Assembly: GCA_017551425.1 (NCBI GenBank)
Contig: JAFZLQ010000031.1
Coordinates: 1 to 15,814, forward strand
Direction: 5' to 3'
Source: Bacteroidales bacterium
Lineage (GTDB): Bacteria > Bacteroidota > Bacteroidia > Bacteroidales > UBA932
DNA length: 15,814 nucleotides
Part shown: in pieces, positions 1-12,054 of the stretch
Layout: each line of letters opens with the position of its first letter
Position numbering within the stretch: position 1 is the stretch's first letter
Translations under genes and position numbers: made by a program
Notes under the pieces: model-generated
Seen by the model: only the letters and a program-made list of their open reading frames with translations
What the model was told of the DNA's origin: nothing
Databases searched by the model: none

Positions 1-780
1 ACCATTTTCGGCCAGAGCGGCGGCGGCGGAAAGGTCTGCACGCTCATGGCGATGCCGTCGGCGAAGGGCCTGTTCGGCAGGGCCATCGTACAGAGCGGAT
101 CCATCACCGAACTCGCCACCACCGCATGCTCCCGCAGGGTCGGAACCTATACGGTGGAGAACCTCGGCCTGAGGGGCTCCGGAGTGGACGCCATCAAGGA
201 CGTGCCGTACGAGAAGCTCCTCGCCGCATACAACAAGGCGCTCGAGCGCGTACGCGAAGAGGCGCAGCAGGACGGTACGATGCCCGCCAACTTCCTCACA
301 TCCATCCTATACGGACAGGTCCCGGTGGTTGACGGAGAGGTCATTCCCGCCCAGCCCGATTCCCCGCAGGCCCTCGCCCTGTCGGCGGACATCCCCGTCA
401 TCATCGGCACTACATACCATGAATTCACCCGCAACATGGAGGACCCCATCTTCCGTCCGCTTGCGCTGGCGCAGGCCCAGGCCCGCACCGCCGCAGGATG
501 CGCTCCCGTATGGCTGTACCGCTTCGACTGGGAATCCCCCGTGCTTGACGGCGCCCTGGGCAGCACCCACTGCATGGAACTGCCCTTCGTGTTCGACAAC
601 GTCAGCCTCCACCGCACACTCACCGGAGGCCGTGCGGAAGACATTGAACTGGGCCACCGCATCAGCCGCCTCTGGAGCTCCTTCGCCACCGACGGCACCC
701 CCTCAGCAGAAGGAATGCCCGAATGGGAACCTTTCCCTGCATGCCTGATGCTCAACACCGAATCAAAACTGGAAAAATGA
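1..780 (+). CDS. Type-B carboxylesterase (COesterase family), C-terminal part, cut by window start
   Basis: Alpha/beta-hydrolase of the carboxylesterase type-B family, hydrolysing carboxylic esters. The reading frame is open from base 1, so the N-terminus lies outside the window. The visible 259 residues begin in the nucleophile elbow, read as T-I-F-G-Q-S-G-G (catalytic Ser at bases 16-18). The acid is probably the Glu of the T-T-Y-H-E-F stretch (bases 421-423). The catalytic His is in T-H-C-M-E-L-P-F-V-F (bases 568-570), the usual H-x-x-E-L-P-F-V-F context of this family. The C-terminal helix region (HRISRLWSSFATDGTPS) is also typical. The stop codon overlaps the next start (ATGA, 777-780), implying translational coupling and membership of the operon. 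An ATG at 46 is internal and would remove the nucleophile, so it is not the start. Whether the protein is a lipoprotein or secreted cannot be seen. Substrate unknown; an esterified glycan side group is inferred from context. Confidence 0.9.
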   Translation, partial: TIFGQSGGGGKVCTLMAMPSAKGLFGRAIVQSGSITELATTACSRRVGTYTVENLGLRGSGVDAIKDVPYEKLLAAYNKALERVREEAQQDGTMPANFLTSILYGQVPVVDGEVIPAQPDSPQALALSADIPVIIGTTYHEFTRNMEDPIFRPLALAQAQARTAAGCAPVWLYRFDWESPVLDGALGSTHCMELPFVFDNVSLHRTLTGGRAEDIELGHRISRLWSSFATDGTPSAEGMPEWEPFPACLMLNTESKLEK

Positions 781-1577
781 AAAAGCTTTACATCTTATTT
801 GCAATCCTTGCCGCAGTCTCCTGCGGTACGAGCAACACGCAGAACAACGATCCCTGGGGCAAGGTAGATCCCGAAAAGGCCGCCGCCCAGTCCAAGGTGC
901 TGGCGGAACTGTCCATGCAGAGCGTCAAGATGGGACGCAGCATGACCTACTCGGTATGGCTTCCCGCAGAATTCGACGAGAGCAAGACCTATCCCTTCCT
1001 CTATCTGCTTCACGGTTACGAGACCAACGACCAGAACGCACACTACGACCGCTGCTGGCTCGACAAGGGCAACGCCGCAAAGATAGCCGACGACTACCAG
1101 AAGGCCGGCGGAGTGCCCATGGTCATCATCATGCCCAACGGCCTGGACAAATTCTACACCTCCGACGGCTATGAAGACTACTTCGAGCAGGAACTGATGA
1201 AGAAGGTCGAGGCCGATTATCACTGCAACGGCAAGCGCGCCATCGCCGGCCTTTCCATGGGCGGCTACGGCACGCTCTACCACGCCCTCAAATATCCTGA
1301 TAAGTTCACGTACGCATACGCCATGAGCCCCGCCGCCCAGACCTGGATGAGCTCGTTCATAGACGCACAGGCAGACAAATCGGTCTTCCCCGCCTTCACG
1401 ATAGAGGTGGGAGAGCAGGACTACACCGTGAACAACGCAGACGCCAAGTCCCTTTACAACGCAATGGTCTCCAAGGGCCTTACCGCAGAATACATATCCC
1501 GCGCAGGCACCCACGACTGGGTATTCTGGAAGCAGTGCCTTCCCAAGACCCTGGTGGCCGTGGGCAATTCGTTCTGA
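777..1577 (+). CDS. Esterase lipoprotein, esterase D / CE1-like single-domain alpha/beta hydrolase
   Basis: A 266-residue lipoprotein esterase of the putative-esterase (esterase D, CE1-like) group, which includes acetylxylan and feruloyl esterases. The start at 777 was chosen over an upstream in-frame ATG at 723 because it gives a proper signal peptide, MKKLYILFAILAAVSC, with lipidated Cys16, and because it forms an ATGA overlap with the preceding stop. Nucleophile Ser160 sits in A-G-L-S-M-G-G-Y. The Asp is probably Asp215 (V-G-E-Q-D-Y) and the His is His246 (A-G-T-H-D-W). The oxyanion-side motif Y-L-L-H-G-Y is at about residues 77-82. Unlike the two other CE1-like proteins of this operon it has no N-terminal E-set domain. 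It is probably anchored to the outer membrane or faces the periplasm. Its job is inferred to be removing acyl groups from the imported or surface-bound substrate; the exact ester is not readable from sequence. Confidence 0.9.
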   Translation: MKKLYILFAILAAVSCGTSNTQNNDPWGKVDPEKAAAQSKVLAELSMQSVKMGRSMTYSVWLPAEFDESKTYPFLYLLHGYETNDQNAHYDRCWLDKGNAAKIADDYQKAGGVPMVIIMPNGLDKFYTSDGYEDYFEQELMKKVEADYHCNGKRAIAGLSMGGYGTLYHALKYPDKFTYAYAMSPAAQTWMSSFIDAQADKSVFPAFTIEVGEQDYTVNNADAKSLYNAMVSKGLTAEYISRAGTHDWVFWKQCLPKTLVAVGNSF

Positions 1578-1613
1578 AATTCATTCACCAATCATAACTA
1601 ACCAACAAACACA

Positions 1614-2753
1614 ATGAAACGTATCATTACAACTTTGGTTCTCTGCCTCGCAGTTGCATCCGCAGCCCAGGCTCAGGAACTTGCAAATTTCGCCTTCTGG
1701 GGCAACCGCAAGCCCATCGTCTCCCCTGAAATCCAGGGTGACAGCGTGACTTTCCGCCTCAAGGCCGACTACGCGACCGTAGTGAAGCTCAGCGGCTCAT
1801 GGATGCCCAACCCCTGGGGCGGCACCATCGACATGGTCCGCGGCGAGAACTGCGTATGGGAAGTCAAGATCCCTCTGCCCGAGCCCGAAATCTACACCTA
1901 CAACTTCGTGGTGGACGGCGTTGCCGTAAACGACCCCCAGAACGTCCTCGTGCAGCGTGACGGCACCCGTTACCTGCCCATGCTCCTGGTCCCCGGCGAG
2001 CGCAGCCAGAACTATGGCGAGGCCACCAAGCACGGCACCCTCAGCCATCCCTGGTACGACAGCAAGATCCTCGGCATGAGCCGCCGTCTTACCGTCTATA
2101 CCCCCTACGGCTACGAGGCCAACCCCAAGAAGAAGTATCCCGTCCTCTACCTCCTCCACGGAGCAGGCGGTGACGAAGAGGCATGGAGCAGCATGGGCCG
2201 CGCAGCCCAGATCCTGGACAACCTCATCGAGAAGGGCCTTGCAGAGCCCATGATCGTGGTCATGCCCAACGGCAACCCCGGCCAGGCCGCTGCACGCACC
2301 CTCAACATCCCCGAGAAGCCCATCGACTGGCGCGCCCCCGAGAACCGCGACCTCTATGTGAAGAGTCTCTGCACGGAGATCGTCCCCTTCATCGAGAAGA
2401 ACTTCAGGGCCATCCCCAAACCCGCTTCCCGCGCCATCGCAGGCCTTTCAATGGGCGGCGGACACACCATCTCCGCATCCATCCTCTATCCTGAACTGTT
2501 CGATTACATCTGCCCCCTGTCCGCAGCCGGCAGCGCCACCCCCGAGCAGATCGCTGCCCTCAAGAAAGCGGGCGTAAAGCTCTACTTCCTTGCTTGCGGC
2601 AACACCGATTTCCTGTTCAAGGGTGCAGAGGAGATGCACGCCAAGCTCAACGAGCAGGGCCTGGAGCACGAGTACTTCGTGTCTGAGGGCGGCCACGTCT
2701 GGAGCAACTGGAGGCTGTATCTCAACACTTTCGCACAGAAACTGTTCAAGTAA
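1614..2753 (+). CDS. Secreted two-domain esterase: N-terminal E-set/CBM48-like domain plus CE1-like catalytic domain
   Basis: A 379-residue exported esterase. The signal peptide MKRIITTLVLCLAVASAAQA is followed by Q-E (type I cleavage, no lipobox). Residues about 35-135 form an immunoglobulin-like E-set domain of the kind found at the N-terminus of Bacteroidales feruloyl and acetyl esterases (V-T-F-R-L-K-A-D-Y-A-T-V-V-K-L-S-G-S-W, then Y-N-F-V-V-D-G). Residues about 150-379 are the esterase: L-Y-L-L-H-G-A-G-G-D-E near residue 185, nucleophile Ser279 in G-L-S-M-G-G-G, Asp332 in C-G-N-T-D-F, and His361 in G-G-H-V-W. Known relatives of this architecture act on feruloylated or acetylated xylan; that substrate is inferred here. 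It lies 36 bases after the previous gene and 21 before susC-like, with an A/C-rich leader and no strong Shine-Dalgarno, as is normal in Bacteroidota. It is closely similar in layout to the last gene of the operon (10722-11939). Confidence 0.92.
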   Translation: MKRIITTLVLCLAVASAAQAQELANFAFWGNRKPIVSPEIQGDSVTFRLKADYATVVKLSGSWMPNPWGGTIDMVRGENCVWEVKIPLPEPEIYTYNFVVDGVAVNDPQNVLVQRDGTRYLPMLLVPGERSQNYGEATKHGTLSHPWYDSKILGMSRRLTVYTPYGYEANPKKKYPVLYLLHGAGGDEEAWSSMGRAAQILDNLIEKGLAEPMIVVMPNGNPGQAAARTLNIPEKPIDWRAPENRDLYVKSLCTEIVPFIEKNFRAIPKPASRAIAGLSMGGGHTISASILYPELFDYICPLSAAGSATPEQIAALKKAGVKLYFLACGNTDFLFKGAEEMHAKLNEQGLEHEYFVSEGGHVWSNWRLYLNTFAQKLFK

Positions 2754-2774
2754 TCAACCATAATAACCAACCCA

Positions 2775-5700
2775 ATGAGAAACAACTATTTGCTTGTGCG
2801 CGTAGTGTCCGTGCTGCTCGGGATGTTCCTGGGCACCGCGGCGCTGTTCGCACAGAAAACCATCGAAGCGACCGGTACGGTCATCGATGGCCAGAAAGTG
2901 CCGGTTGCCGGCGTGGCTGTGATCCAGCAGGGTACGACCCATGGAGTAGCCACCGACGTGGACGGCAAGTTCTCCATCTCAGTTCCCGAGGGCGCGATCC
3001 TCGAGATTTCCTCCATCGGATTCAAGACAGTCGAGCTTCCCGCCTCCGCCAACATGGACATAGTGCTGAAGGAAGACTCCGAGATGCTGAACGAAACGGT
3101 GGTCGTCGGTTACGGCGTCCAGAAGAGGGAGTCCCTCACCGGTTCCATCTCCCAGATCCGTTCCGAGGATATCGCAATGACCAAGAGCGCCAACGCAGTG
3201 GCCTCCCTCCAGGGCAAGATCCCCGGACTCATGATCAACCAGAACAACGGCCAGCCGGGTTCCTTCGCATCCGACATCAACCTCCGCGGCTTCGGTACCC
3301 CTATGGTCGTGGTTGACGGCGTCGTGCGTTCCTCCACCAAGACCCGCAAATCGACGTCATGGAACAACGACCCCACCGCACTCGAGTCCTACAACGACCT
3401 CTCGGTGCTCCAGGAGCTCAACCCCGACGACATCGAGAGCATCTCCGTGCTGAAGGACGCATCCGCAACCATCTACGGTCTCGGCGCCCAGAACGGTGTG
3501 ATCCTCATCACCACCAAAAAGGGCCAGGTGAAGAAGCCCAGCGTGAACTTCTCCGCCATGATGAACCTCTCCCAGCCCACCACTCCCCGCAACGTGGAAA
3601 GCTGGACCTCCTACATGAAGTGGAAGAACGCCATGGACGACGTGGCAAAGAAGACCCACACCTATACGGACGACGTTATCGCAGCATACGAGAGCGGAGA
3701 TCCCAACTATATTTATAACGACTGGTACGACGCCGTCTATAAGAAGTTCGCCTTCAACCAGCAGTACAACCTGTCGGTGACCGGCGGCAACGAGACGGTC
3801 AGCTACTACCTCGGCGGCAACTTCACCGACGACAATTCCATCCTCAAGGCCGACAACTACGGCTACAAGCGCTACAGCTTCAACGGCAACGTGCAGATCA
3901 GGCTTACCAACGACCTGACCGCCCGCTACACCACCTCGCTCCGCCAGAGCACCAACCTGGCCCCCGGTGACGCCGACATGGCATGGAACATCTTCTACTA
4001 CATCTACCAGTGCGACCCGACCATCGGCGTCCATCCCAAGGACAACCCCGGCCACTATTCCGACGTGGAGGAGCAGGCCAACCCTGCAGCCATCATGGAC
4101 TCCGACGTCTCCGGTTACACCAAGGCCGACAACAAGTCGTTCTCCAACACCTTCGACCTCACCTATGAGGCACCGTTCCTCAAGGGACTCCGCCTCATGG
4201 CTACCGGTGCATACGACTTCGACCGCAACAAGACCCGCACCCTCATCATGATGTACCGTCTGTACGACTACGAGACCGACGCCCCCGGCGGACAGACCCG
4301 CCAGGAGACCCAGTACTCCGAGCTCTGGACAGACAACACCCGCCTCTACGGCCGCGCACAGGCACTGTACGACCACAGCTTCGGCCTGCACAACGTTTCC
4401 GCCATGCTCGGTGCCGAACTAACCGACAACACCACGGCGATGGTCAACGCGGACCGCAAGTACGGCGCAGACAAAGACAACTGGCTGTACACCCACGACA
4501 CCATCAACTCCGGTCTGCAGAGCACCGCGATGAACTCCGGTACCCGCAGCAGCACCCGCACCGCCGGCTACATCGGCCGCGTCAACTACAACTACGCGGG
4601 CAAGTACCTCGTGGAGCTCATGGCCCGCTACGACGGCAACTACCAGTTCAAGAAGGGCAAGCGCTGGGGCTTCTTCCCGTCCTACTCCCTCGGCTGGCGC
4701 ATTTCCGAAGAGCCTTTCTTCAAGAAGGTATTCCCCAAGGTCAACAACCTCAAGTTCCGCTGGTCCGACGGTTACACCGGCTCCGTACAGGGTTCTCCCT
4801 ATGCATACGTAGGCGGTTACACCTCCAGCGGCTCATGGGTGTTCTCCGAGGGCAAGACCACCGCAGGCTATGCCAGCAACACCGTCGAGAACTCCATCCT
4901 CACCTGGGCAAAGGTCCGCATGATGGACTTCGGCGTTGACTGGGAAGTATGGCAGGGCAAGTTCGGAGGTACCTTCGACTGGTACAAGCGCGACATCGAC
5001 GGTATCGCCGCAACGCGTGACGTATCCCTCCCCGACTTCTACGCAGTAGCCATCCCGTCCGAGAACATCAACCGTTACGAGACGCAGGGCCTCGAGCTGA
5101 GCCTGTACCACCGCAACAACATCGGACAGTTCTTCTATCGCATCCAGGGCAACGTCTCCTACGCCCGCAGCCGCTACACCTATATAGAGAGCGAGGGCAC
5201 CAGGAACTACTCCTCCCAGATGGCTTACTGGTACGGCGCTTCCCTCAACCGCTGGAACGGTTATTTCGGAGGCTCCACCTACCTGTGGGACGGCAACCAG
5301 CAGTTCACTTCCCTTGCTGATGCCGCAAGCAGCCAGATCCTCTACGACTCCAGCTCATCCGGCGAGGGCAACCGCGCCATCGTTCCCGGCATGTACAAGA
5401 TCATCGACCGCAACGGCAACGGCTACATCGACAGCGGCGACGTCTTCTACACCTGGGGCAACGGCTCCAACCCTCCCCTCCAGTTCGGTCTCATGCTGAG
5501 CGGCAACTGGAAGGCCCTCGACTTCAGCCTCGTGTTCAACGGCTCGGCCCTCAAGTACAAGAGCTACATGATGGGCGGTTACTCCAGCTTCGGCAAGCTC
5601 AACTACCTGCCCAGCCAGTACACCGACTCCTACCACGTGGCAGAATACGGCGCAGACCCCTGGGATCCCCAGACACAGTGGATCGCAGGCTGGTGGCCCG

Positions 5701-6011
5701 CACTTGCGAGTATCTCGCAGTCCGGCGAGTCCCACAACGCCACCTACACCAGCAGCCAGCCCTACAACTGGATCGACGCTTCCTACCTGCGTCTCAAGTC
5801 CGTGGAAATCGGCTACCGCTTCAATCCCGCCTTCCTCCAGAAGGTCGGCATCAAGGGCGCCCGCATATTCTTCAACGGAGGCAACCTGCTGACCATCTGC
5901 AACCCGCTCCTCAAGTACATCGACCCTGAAAGCTCCGATACTTCATGGGTCGCCGGCGGCGTTTACCAGATCAACAAGACCTTCAACTTCGGTGTCAACC
6001 TCAACTTCTAA
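2775..6011 (+). CDS. SusC/RagA-family TonB-dependent outer-membrane transporter
   Basis: A 1078-residue SusC-type TonB-dependent receptor, expected to form the 22-strand outer-membrane barrel that imports the oligomer delivered by its SusD partner. The signal peptide ends at about residue 27 (A-A-L-F-A-Q). Residues about 30-105 are the carboxypeptidase-D regulatory-like domain (G-T-V-I-D-G through F-S-I-S-V-P-E-G). The plug opens with E-T-V-V-V-G-Y-G-V-Q-K-R and includes N-P-D-D-I-E-S-I-S-V-L-K-D-A near residues 215-230, then G-V-I-L-I-T-T-K-K-G. The rest is barrel, ending in a terminal Phe (F-G-V-N-L-N-F) as expected for BamA recognition. A D-R-N-G-N-G-Y-I-D EF-hand-like calcium motif lies near residue 877. 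The plug stretch between V-V-D-G-V-V and N-P-D-D-I-E-S is longer than I am used to seeing. The SusD-like gene follows after 12 bases. There is no N-terminal anti-sigma-interacting (STN) domain, so direct sigma/anti-sigma signalling is unlikely. Confidence 0.97.
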   Translation: MRNNYLLVRVVSVLLGMFLGTAALFAQKTIEATGTVIDGQKVPVAGVAVIQQGTTHGVATDVDGKFSISVPEGAILEISSIGFKTVELPASANMDIVLKEDSEMLNETVVVGYGVQKRESLTGSISQIRSEDIAMTKSANAVASLQGKIPGLMINQNNGQPGSFASDINLRGFGTPMVVVDGVVRSSTKTRKSTSWNNDPTALESYNDLSVLQELNPDDIESISVLKDASATIYGLGAQNGVILITTKKGQVKKPSVNFSAMMNLSQPTTPRNVESWTSYMKWKNAMDDVAKKTHTYTDDVIAAYESGDPNYIYNDWYDAVYKKFAFNQQYNLSVTGGNETVSYYLGGNFTDDNSILKADNYGYKRYSFNGNVQIRLTNDLTARYTTSLRQSTNLAPGDADMAWNIFYYIYQCDPTIGVHPKDNPGHYSDVEEQANPAAIMDSDVSGYTKADNKSFSNTFDLTYEAPFLKGLRLMATGAYDFDRNKTRTLIMMYRLYDYETDAPGGQTRQETQYSELWTDNTRLYGRAQALYDHSFGLHNVSAMLGAELTDNTTAMVNADRKYGADKDNWLYTHDTINSGLQSTAMNSGTRSSTRTAGYIGRVNYNYAGKYLVELMARYDGNYQFKKGKRWGFFPSYSLGWRISEEPFFKKVFPKVNNLKFRWSDGYTGSVQGSPYAYVGGYTSSGSWVFSEGKTTAGYASNTVENSILTWAKVRMMDFGVDWEVWQGKFGGTFDWYKRDIDGIAATRDVSLPDFYAVAIPSENINRYETQGLELSLYHRNNIGQFFYRIQGNVSYARSRYTYIESEGTRNYSSQMAYWYGASLNRWNGYFGGSTYLWDGNQQFTSLADAASSQILYDSSSSGEGNRAIVPGMYKIIDRNGNGYIDSGDVFYTWGNGSNPPLQFGLMLSGNWKALDFSLVFNGSALKYKSYMMGGYSSFGKLNYLPSQYTDSYHVAEYGADPWDPQTQWIAGWWPALASISQSGESHNATYTSSQPYNWIDASYLRLKSVEIGYRFNPAFLQKVGIKGARIFFNGGNLLTICNPLLKYIDPESSDTSWVAGGVYQINKTFNFGVNLNF

Positions 6012-6023
6012 ACCTGACGCCTT

Positions 6024-7970
6024 ATGAAAAAGATATTTACACTCATCGCACTTTCGGTACTTTGCGCAGCCACAGTTTCCTGCGACAAGTTCTTCGACGA
6101 TATGGAGGGTGACCTCAGCAAGGTGGCGGCAGAGAACATGGTCGGCACAGAGGCCGGTCTGCTCAGCCTGCTGGCAAACCTCTACAGCGGCATGCCCATG
6201 AACGCCTTCTCCACCGGCGACATGAACCAGATGTTCGCCAACGGAGCACGTTCCACGCCGGGTTACGGTTCTTCCACCGCCGGTTTCTGGGGCTACGGCA
6301 CCATCCGTTCCATCAACAAATTCCTTGAAGCGCTCGACGAGGCCCAGGAGAAGGGCATCATCGACGAGGCCACCAAGAACGCATTCCGCGGCGAGGGCCT
6401 CTTCATCCGCGCTTACTGCTACTTTGCCCAGGTTAGGTACTACGGCGGCATCCCCATCGTGGAGCACTCCCTCGACGACCAGTACGGCGTCAACGACAAC
6501 GAAGGCCTGTACTATCCCCGCCTCACCGAGAAGGAGTCCTGGGACTGGGTCATCGACCAGCTCCAGCAGGCTGCAGACCTGCTTCCCGCATCGCAGACCC
6601 AGGAGATGCGCGTCAACAAGTACACCGCACTCGGCATGAAGGCCCGCGCAGCACTCTGGGCGGCATCCGAGAGCAAGTACTGGGACCGCGCTCCCATCAA
6701 CAGCACCTACAACGCCGTGCAGAAGAAGCTCACCTACATGGAGAAGTCCTATGCCGACGCATACTACCAGCAGGCTATCGACGCAGCCGCCGAGGTCATC
6801 AACTCCAAGGCCTACAACCTGTACAAGGCTGATCCCAATTCCATCGACGAGGCCATCACCAACCTCACCGACCTCTTCCAGTCCTACAAGAAGGAAGAAG
6901 GCCTGCTCGGCAAGTCCTATGTGACCGGCGACGCAACCACCGGCAACGGCTGCAACTCCTGGGCTCCCAACCAGTGCGTGACCGGCTACACCGGCACCGG
7001 CGCAGGTTCCTACACCCTCACCCTCAACCTCGCAGACGAGTACGACTACTACGCAAGCAAGGACAACCGCTCCCGCAAGGACGGCAAGATCCAGACCCTT
7101 GTCAGCGGCGACGAGAACGCCTACATGAACGATCCCGAGACCGAGATGACCGACGCCAAGGTGGCTTCCTACAAGAAGTACGACTCCGTACAGGAGCCTT
7201 TCCTCCTCAAGGACGCCCGCTTCCAGGCATGGGTGATCTATCCCGGCGCTACCTTCCGTGACGTCACCATCAACATGCAGGGCGGCTACGTAGGCACCGA
7301 CGGCTCCGTACACGTTTATCCCGACGACAACAAGGGTATCGACAAGAACGGTGTCACCTATTATCCTTACGGTGGCGACGGTGAAAACAATTCGGCATTC
7401 TACAAGCTGAAGTCCGACATCAACTCCAACAACCGTTCTTTCTACTGCTTCACTCCCCGCAAGTACCTCGACCAGAAGGCCAACAACGCCAACACACAGA
7501 GCCCCTGGTACGACCTCCGCTACGCTGAGGTCCTCCTCATCTACGCAGAGGCCGTGGCAGAGAGCGGCAAGGGCGACAAGACTCTCGCCGCCAAGTGCCT
7601 GAACGACGTCCGCCACCGCGCCGGCTTCACCGACGACATCGCGCTCAGCGTCGAGAACGTGCTTCACGAGTGGAAAGTCGAATTCACCACCGAGAACAAG
7701 TGGAGCGACGTACTGTTCCGCCGCCGCGCCTTCTACAACCCCGACAACGTCCCCACTTACGAAGAGGGCTCCGTCGGCCACAAGCTCACCCTCATCCCCA
7801 TGGTTGACCTGAGCGGCGCCACCGCCAAGTACATCTTCCTCCGCGCACTCCCGTACAGCGCCACTTCCAAGTTCCAGAGCTACAGCGGAACCCTCCGCTT
7901 CATGCCCGAGAGCTATTACGGCACCATCCCCAACGCCGCCAACAACAGAATTGACGAGAACAACAAGTAG
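6024..7970 (+). CDS. SusD/RagB-family surface glycan-binding lipoprotein
   Basis: A 648-residue outer-membrane lipoprotein of the SusD/RagB family, forming the lid over the preceding SusC-like barrel and binding the substrate. The signal peptide MKKIFTLIALSVLCAATVSC gives lipidated Cys20, followed by D-K-F-F-D-D; the acidic residues just after Cys fit a Bacteroidota surface-export signal. Family marks include R-S-I-N-K-F-L-E-A-L near residue 95, F-R-G-E-G-L-F-I-R-A-Y near 118-130, Y-Y-G-G-I-P-I-V-E at about 140, the C-terminal helical repeat E-V-L-L-I-Y-A-E-A-V near 502-511, and L-N-D-V-R-H-R-A-G. It is longer than a common SusD (about 500-580 residues), with the extra length in the central and C-terminal ligand-facing part. 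The intergenic gap to susC-like is 12 bases and to the next gene 1 base, so the stoichiometric pair is probably translated from one mRNA. The ligand is not deducible. Confidence 0.96.
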   Translation: MKKIFTLIALSVLCAATVSCDKFFDDMEGDLSKVAAENMVGTEAGLLSLLANLYSGMPMNAFSTGDMNQMFANGARSTPGYGSSTAGFWGYGTIRSINKFLEALDEAQEKGIIDEATKNAFRGEGLFIRAYCYFAQVRYYGGIPIVEHSLDDQYGVNDNEGLYYPRLTEKESWDWVIDQLQQAADLLPASQTQEMRVNKYTALGMKARAALWAASESKYWDRAPINSTYNAVQKKLTYMEKSYADAYYQQAIDAAAEVINSKAYNLYKADPNSIDEAITNLTDLFQSYKKEEGLLGKSYVTGDATTGNGCNSWAPNQCVTGYTGTGAGSYTLTLNLADEYDYYASKDNRSRKDGKIQTLVSGDENAYMNDPETEMTDAKVASYKKYDSVQEPFLLKDARFQAWVIYPGATFRDVTINMQGGYVGTDGSVHVYPDDNKGIDKNGVTYYPYGGDGENNSAFYKLKSDINSNNRSFYCFTPRKYLDQKANNANTQSPWYDLRYAEVLLIYAEAVAESGKGDKTLAAKCLNDVRHRAGFTDDIALSVENVLHEWKVEFTTENKWSDVLFRRRAFYNPDNVPTYEEGSVGHKLTLIPMVDLSGATAKYIFLRALPYSATSKFQSYSGTLRFMPESYYGTIPNAANNRIDENNK

Positions 7971-7971
7971 T

Positions 7972-8844
7972 ATGAAAAAGTTAATATATGCAATAGCCGC
8001 ACTGGCAGCTGCAGCAGCCGTTTCGTCCTGCGATCTCTTCGAGTACGACAACTACGACGGCCCTAACGCCCAGATTACCGGCAGGCTCCTGGATGTCAAG
8101 ACCGGCGATAAGATCGGCGTTGAAACCGGTACCACCACCGCTTTCGACTGGAGCACATGGAGCAACGTCACCAAGACCGACGGCGGTTCCCTCGTCGTGG
8201 TCGAGCTGGGATTCGTCCCTCCGACCTGGACCGGCGACCCCGCCGACTATGAATTCAAGGAGACCGACCAGGACTGGCTCGTCCGCTTTGACGGCCAGTA
8301 CACCAACAACCTCGTCTTTGCAGGCGACTACAAGTTCTCCACCAAGAAGCTCCCCTGCTATGAGGCACTCAACAATGTCTTCACCGTGAAGGAGGGCAAG
8401 AACAAGATGGACATCGGACTTGTTCCCTTCTGCAGGATCATCGACCCCGTCATCACCTATGACGCCGCCGCCAAGCAGATCGTCGCTTCCTTCTACGTCG
8501 AGCTCGGCGACCCCACAAAGGCCTGCAACATCACCAATGTGGCCCTTTGCGGAAACACCCAGCTCTTCGTGGGATGCAACTATCAGAACCTTGCCAAGAA
8601 CGACAAGGGCGCCCAGGCCAAGAACGTCAATCCCGGCGAGCGCATCACCCTTGCCATCGACACCGCATCCGCTTCCAACGCAGACCTGTTCAAGTACACC
8701 CAGGAGCGTTACGTCCGCATCGCGGCCATGGCCAACGGCAACGGTTACAACGGCAACAATTTGTATAACTTCTCCCCCATCTTCAAGATTTCCTCAGACT
8801 TCTCTGTGATCGAGGAGGTCGTCTGGGATGAGAATGAGTGGTAG
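7972..8844 (+). CDS. DUF3823-type surface lipoprotein of a SusCD locus
   Basis: A 290-residue lipoprotein in the SusE-like position. The start at 7972 was chosen because it gives MKKLIYAIAALAAAAAVSSC with lipidated Cys20; an in-frame ATG at 7951 lies inside the SusD gene and would add seven residues before the signal. After Cys come D-L-F-E-Y-D-N-Y-D-G-P, A-Q-I-T-G-R-L-L-D and V-K-T-G-D. This is the characteristic opening of DUF3823 proteins, which sit beside SusC/SusD genes and are predicted to be beta-sandwich proteins. The family assignment is from recognition of that pattern, not a search. The C-terminal half (about 130-285) is a second beta-rich domain, with R-Y-V-R-I-A-A-M-A-N-G then Y-N-F-S-P-I-F-K. 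It starts one base after the SusD stop. Its role is inferred as auxiliary substrate capture at the cell surface; no catalytic motif is visible. Confidence 0.85.
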   Translation: MKKLIYAIAALAAAAAVSSCDLFEYDNYDGPNAQITGRLLDVKTGDKIGVETGTTTAFDWSTWSNVTKTDGGSLVVVELGFVPPTWTGDPADYEFKETDQDWLVRFDGQYTNNLVFAGDYKFSTKKLPCYEALNNVFTVKEGKNKMDIGLVPFCRIIDPVITYDAAAKQIVASFYVELGDPTKACNITNVALCGNTQLFVGCNYQNLAKNDKGAQAKNVNPGERITLAIDTASASNADLFKYTQERYVRIAAMANGNGYNGNNLYNFSPIFKISSDFSVIEEVVWDENEW

Positions 8845-8865
8845 GACCTTTAGACAGTCACTGTT

Positions 8866-11939
<3,074 letters not shown>

Positions 11940-11948
11940 GTGGTAGCG

Positions 11949-12054
11949 CGCAAAGCTAACCAGTTTATTTACAGCCTCATACGTATAGTGCCTGCGGCTT
12001 TTTGACCGCAGGCAGTTTATTTAACCAACTAATTATCACCGTCTTGACTTTGCG
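11949..12054. repeat. REP-like composite palindromic element, copy 1 (106 bp)
   Basis: Box CGCAAAGCTAA at 11949-11959, a 29-nt arm, stem TGCCTGCGG at 11989-11997, loop 11998-12005, stem CCGCAGGCA at 12006-12014, a 29-nt arm, then box TTGACTTTGCG at 12044-12054. The two boxes are near-inverted copies. The stem is a perfect 9 bp. An 11-bp direct repeat CAGTTTATTTA occurs in both flanks of the hairpin (11961-11971 and 12013-12023), which the other copies lack. The element lies between the end of the esterase operon and the serine hydrolase, and its right box overlaps the likely start codon of the latter. No target-site duplication is evident outside the boxes. Same spacing as copies 2 and 3. Confidence 0.8.
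11989..12014 (+). terminator. GC-rich hairpin, possible terminator of the esterase operon
   Basis: A perfect 9-bp stem (TGCCTGCGG/CCGCAGGCA) with loop CTTTTTGA, followed by GTTTATTTAA. It begins 50 bases after the stop of the last operon gene. The trailing T-run is weak and interrupted, so intrinsic termination is plausible but not certain. The hairpin is the centre of repeat element copy 1. Confidence 0.45.

Noticed and set aside
5943..8051. Long minus-strand open frame (702 codons) opposite the SusD-like gene
   Set aside because: It is antisense to well-supported SusD and DUF3823 genes. Its product is Val/Gly-rich with low complexity and no recognisable domain, as expected from strong C/G third-position bias on the other strand. 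Other long antisense frames in the operon are explained the same way.
12002..12043. TTG at 12002 as start of the serine hydrolase
   Set aside because: It lies in the loop and stem of the hairpin and adds polar residues before the signal. TTG 12050 (or 12044) gives a proper lipoprotein signal.
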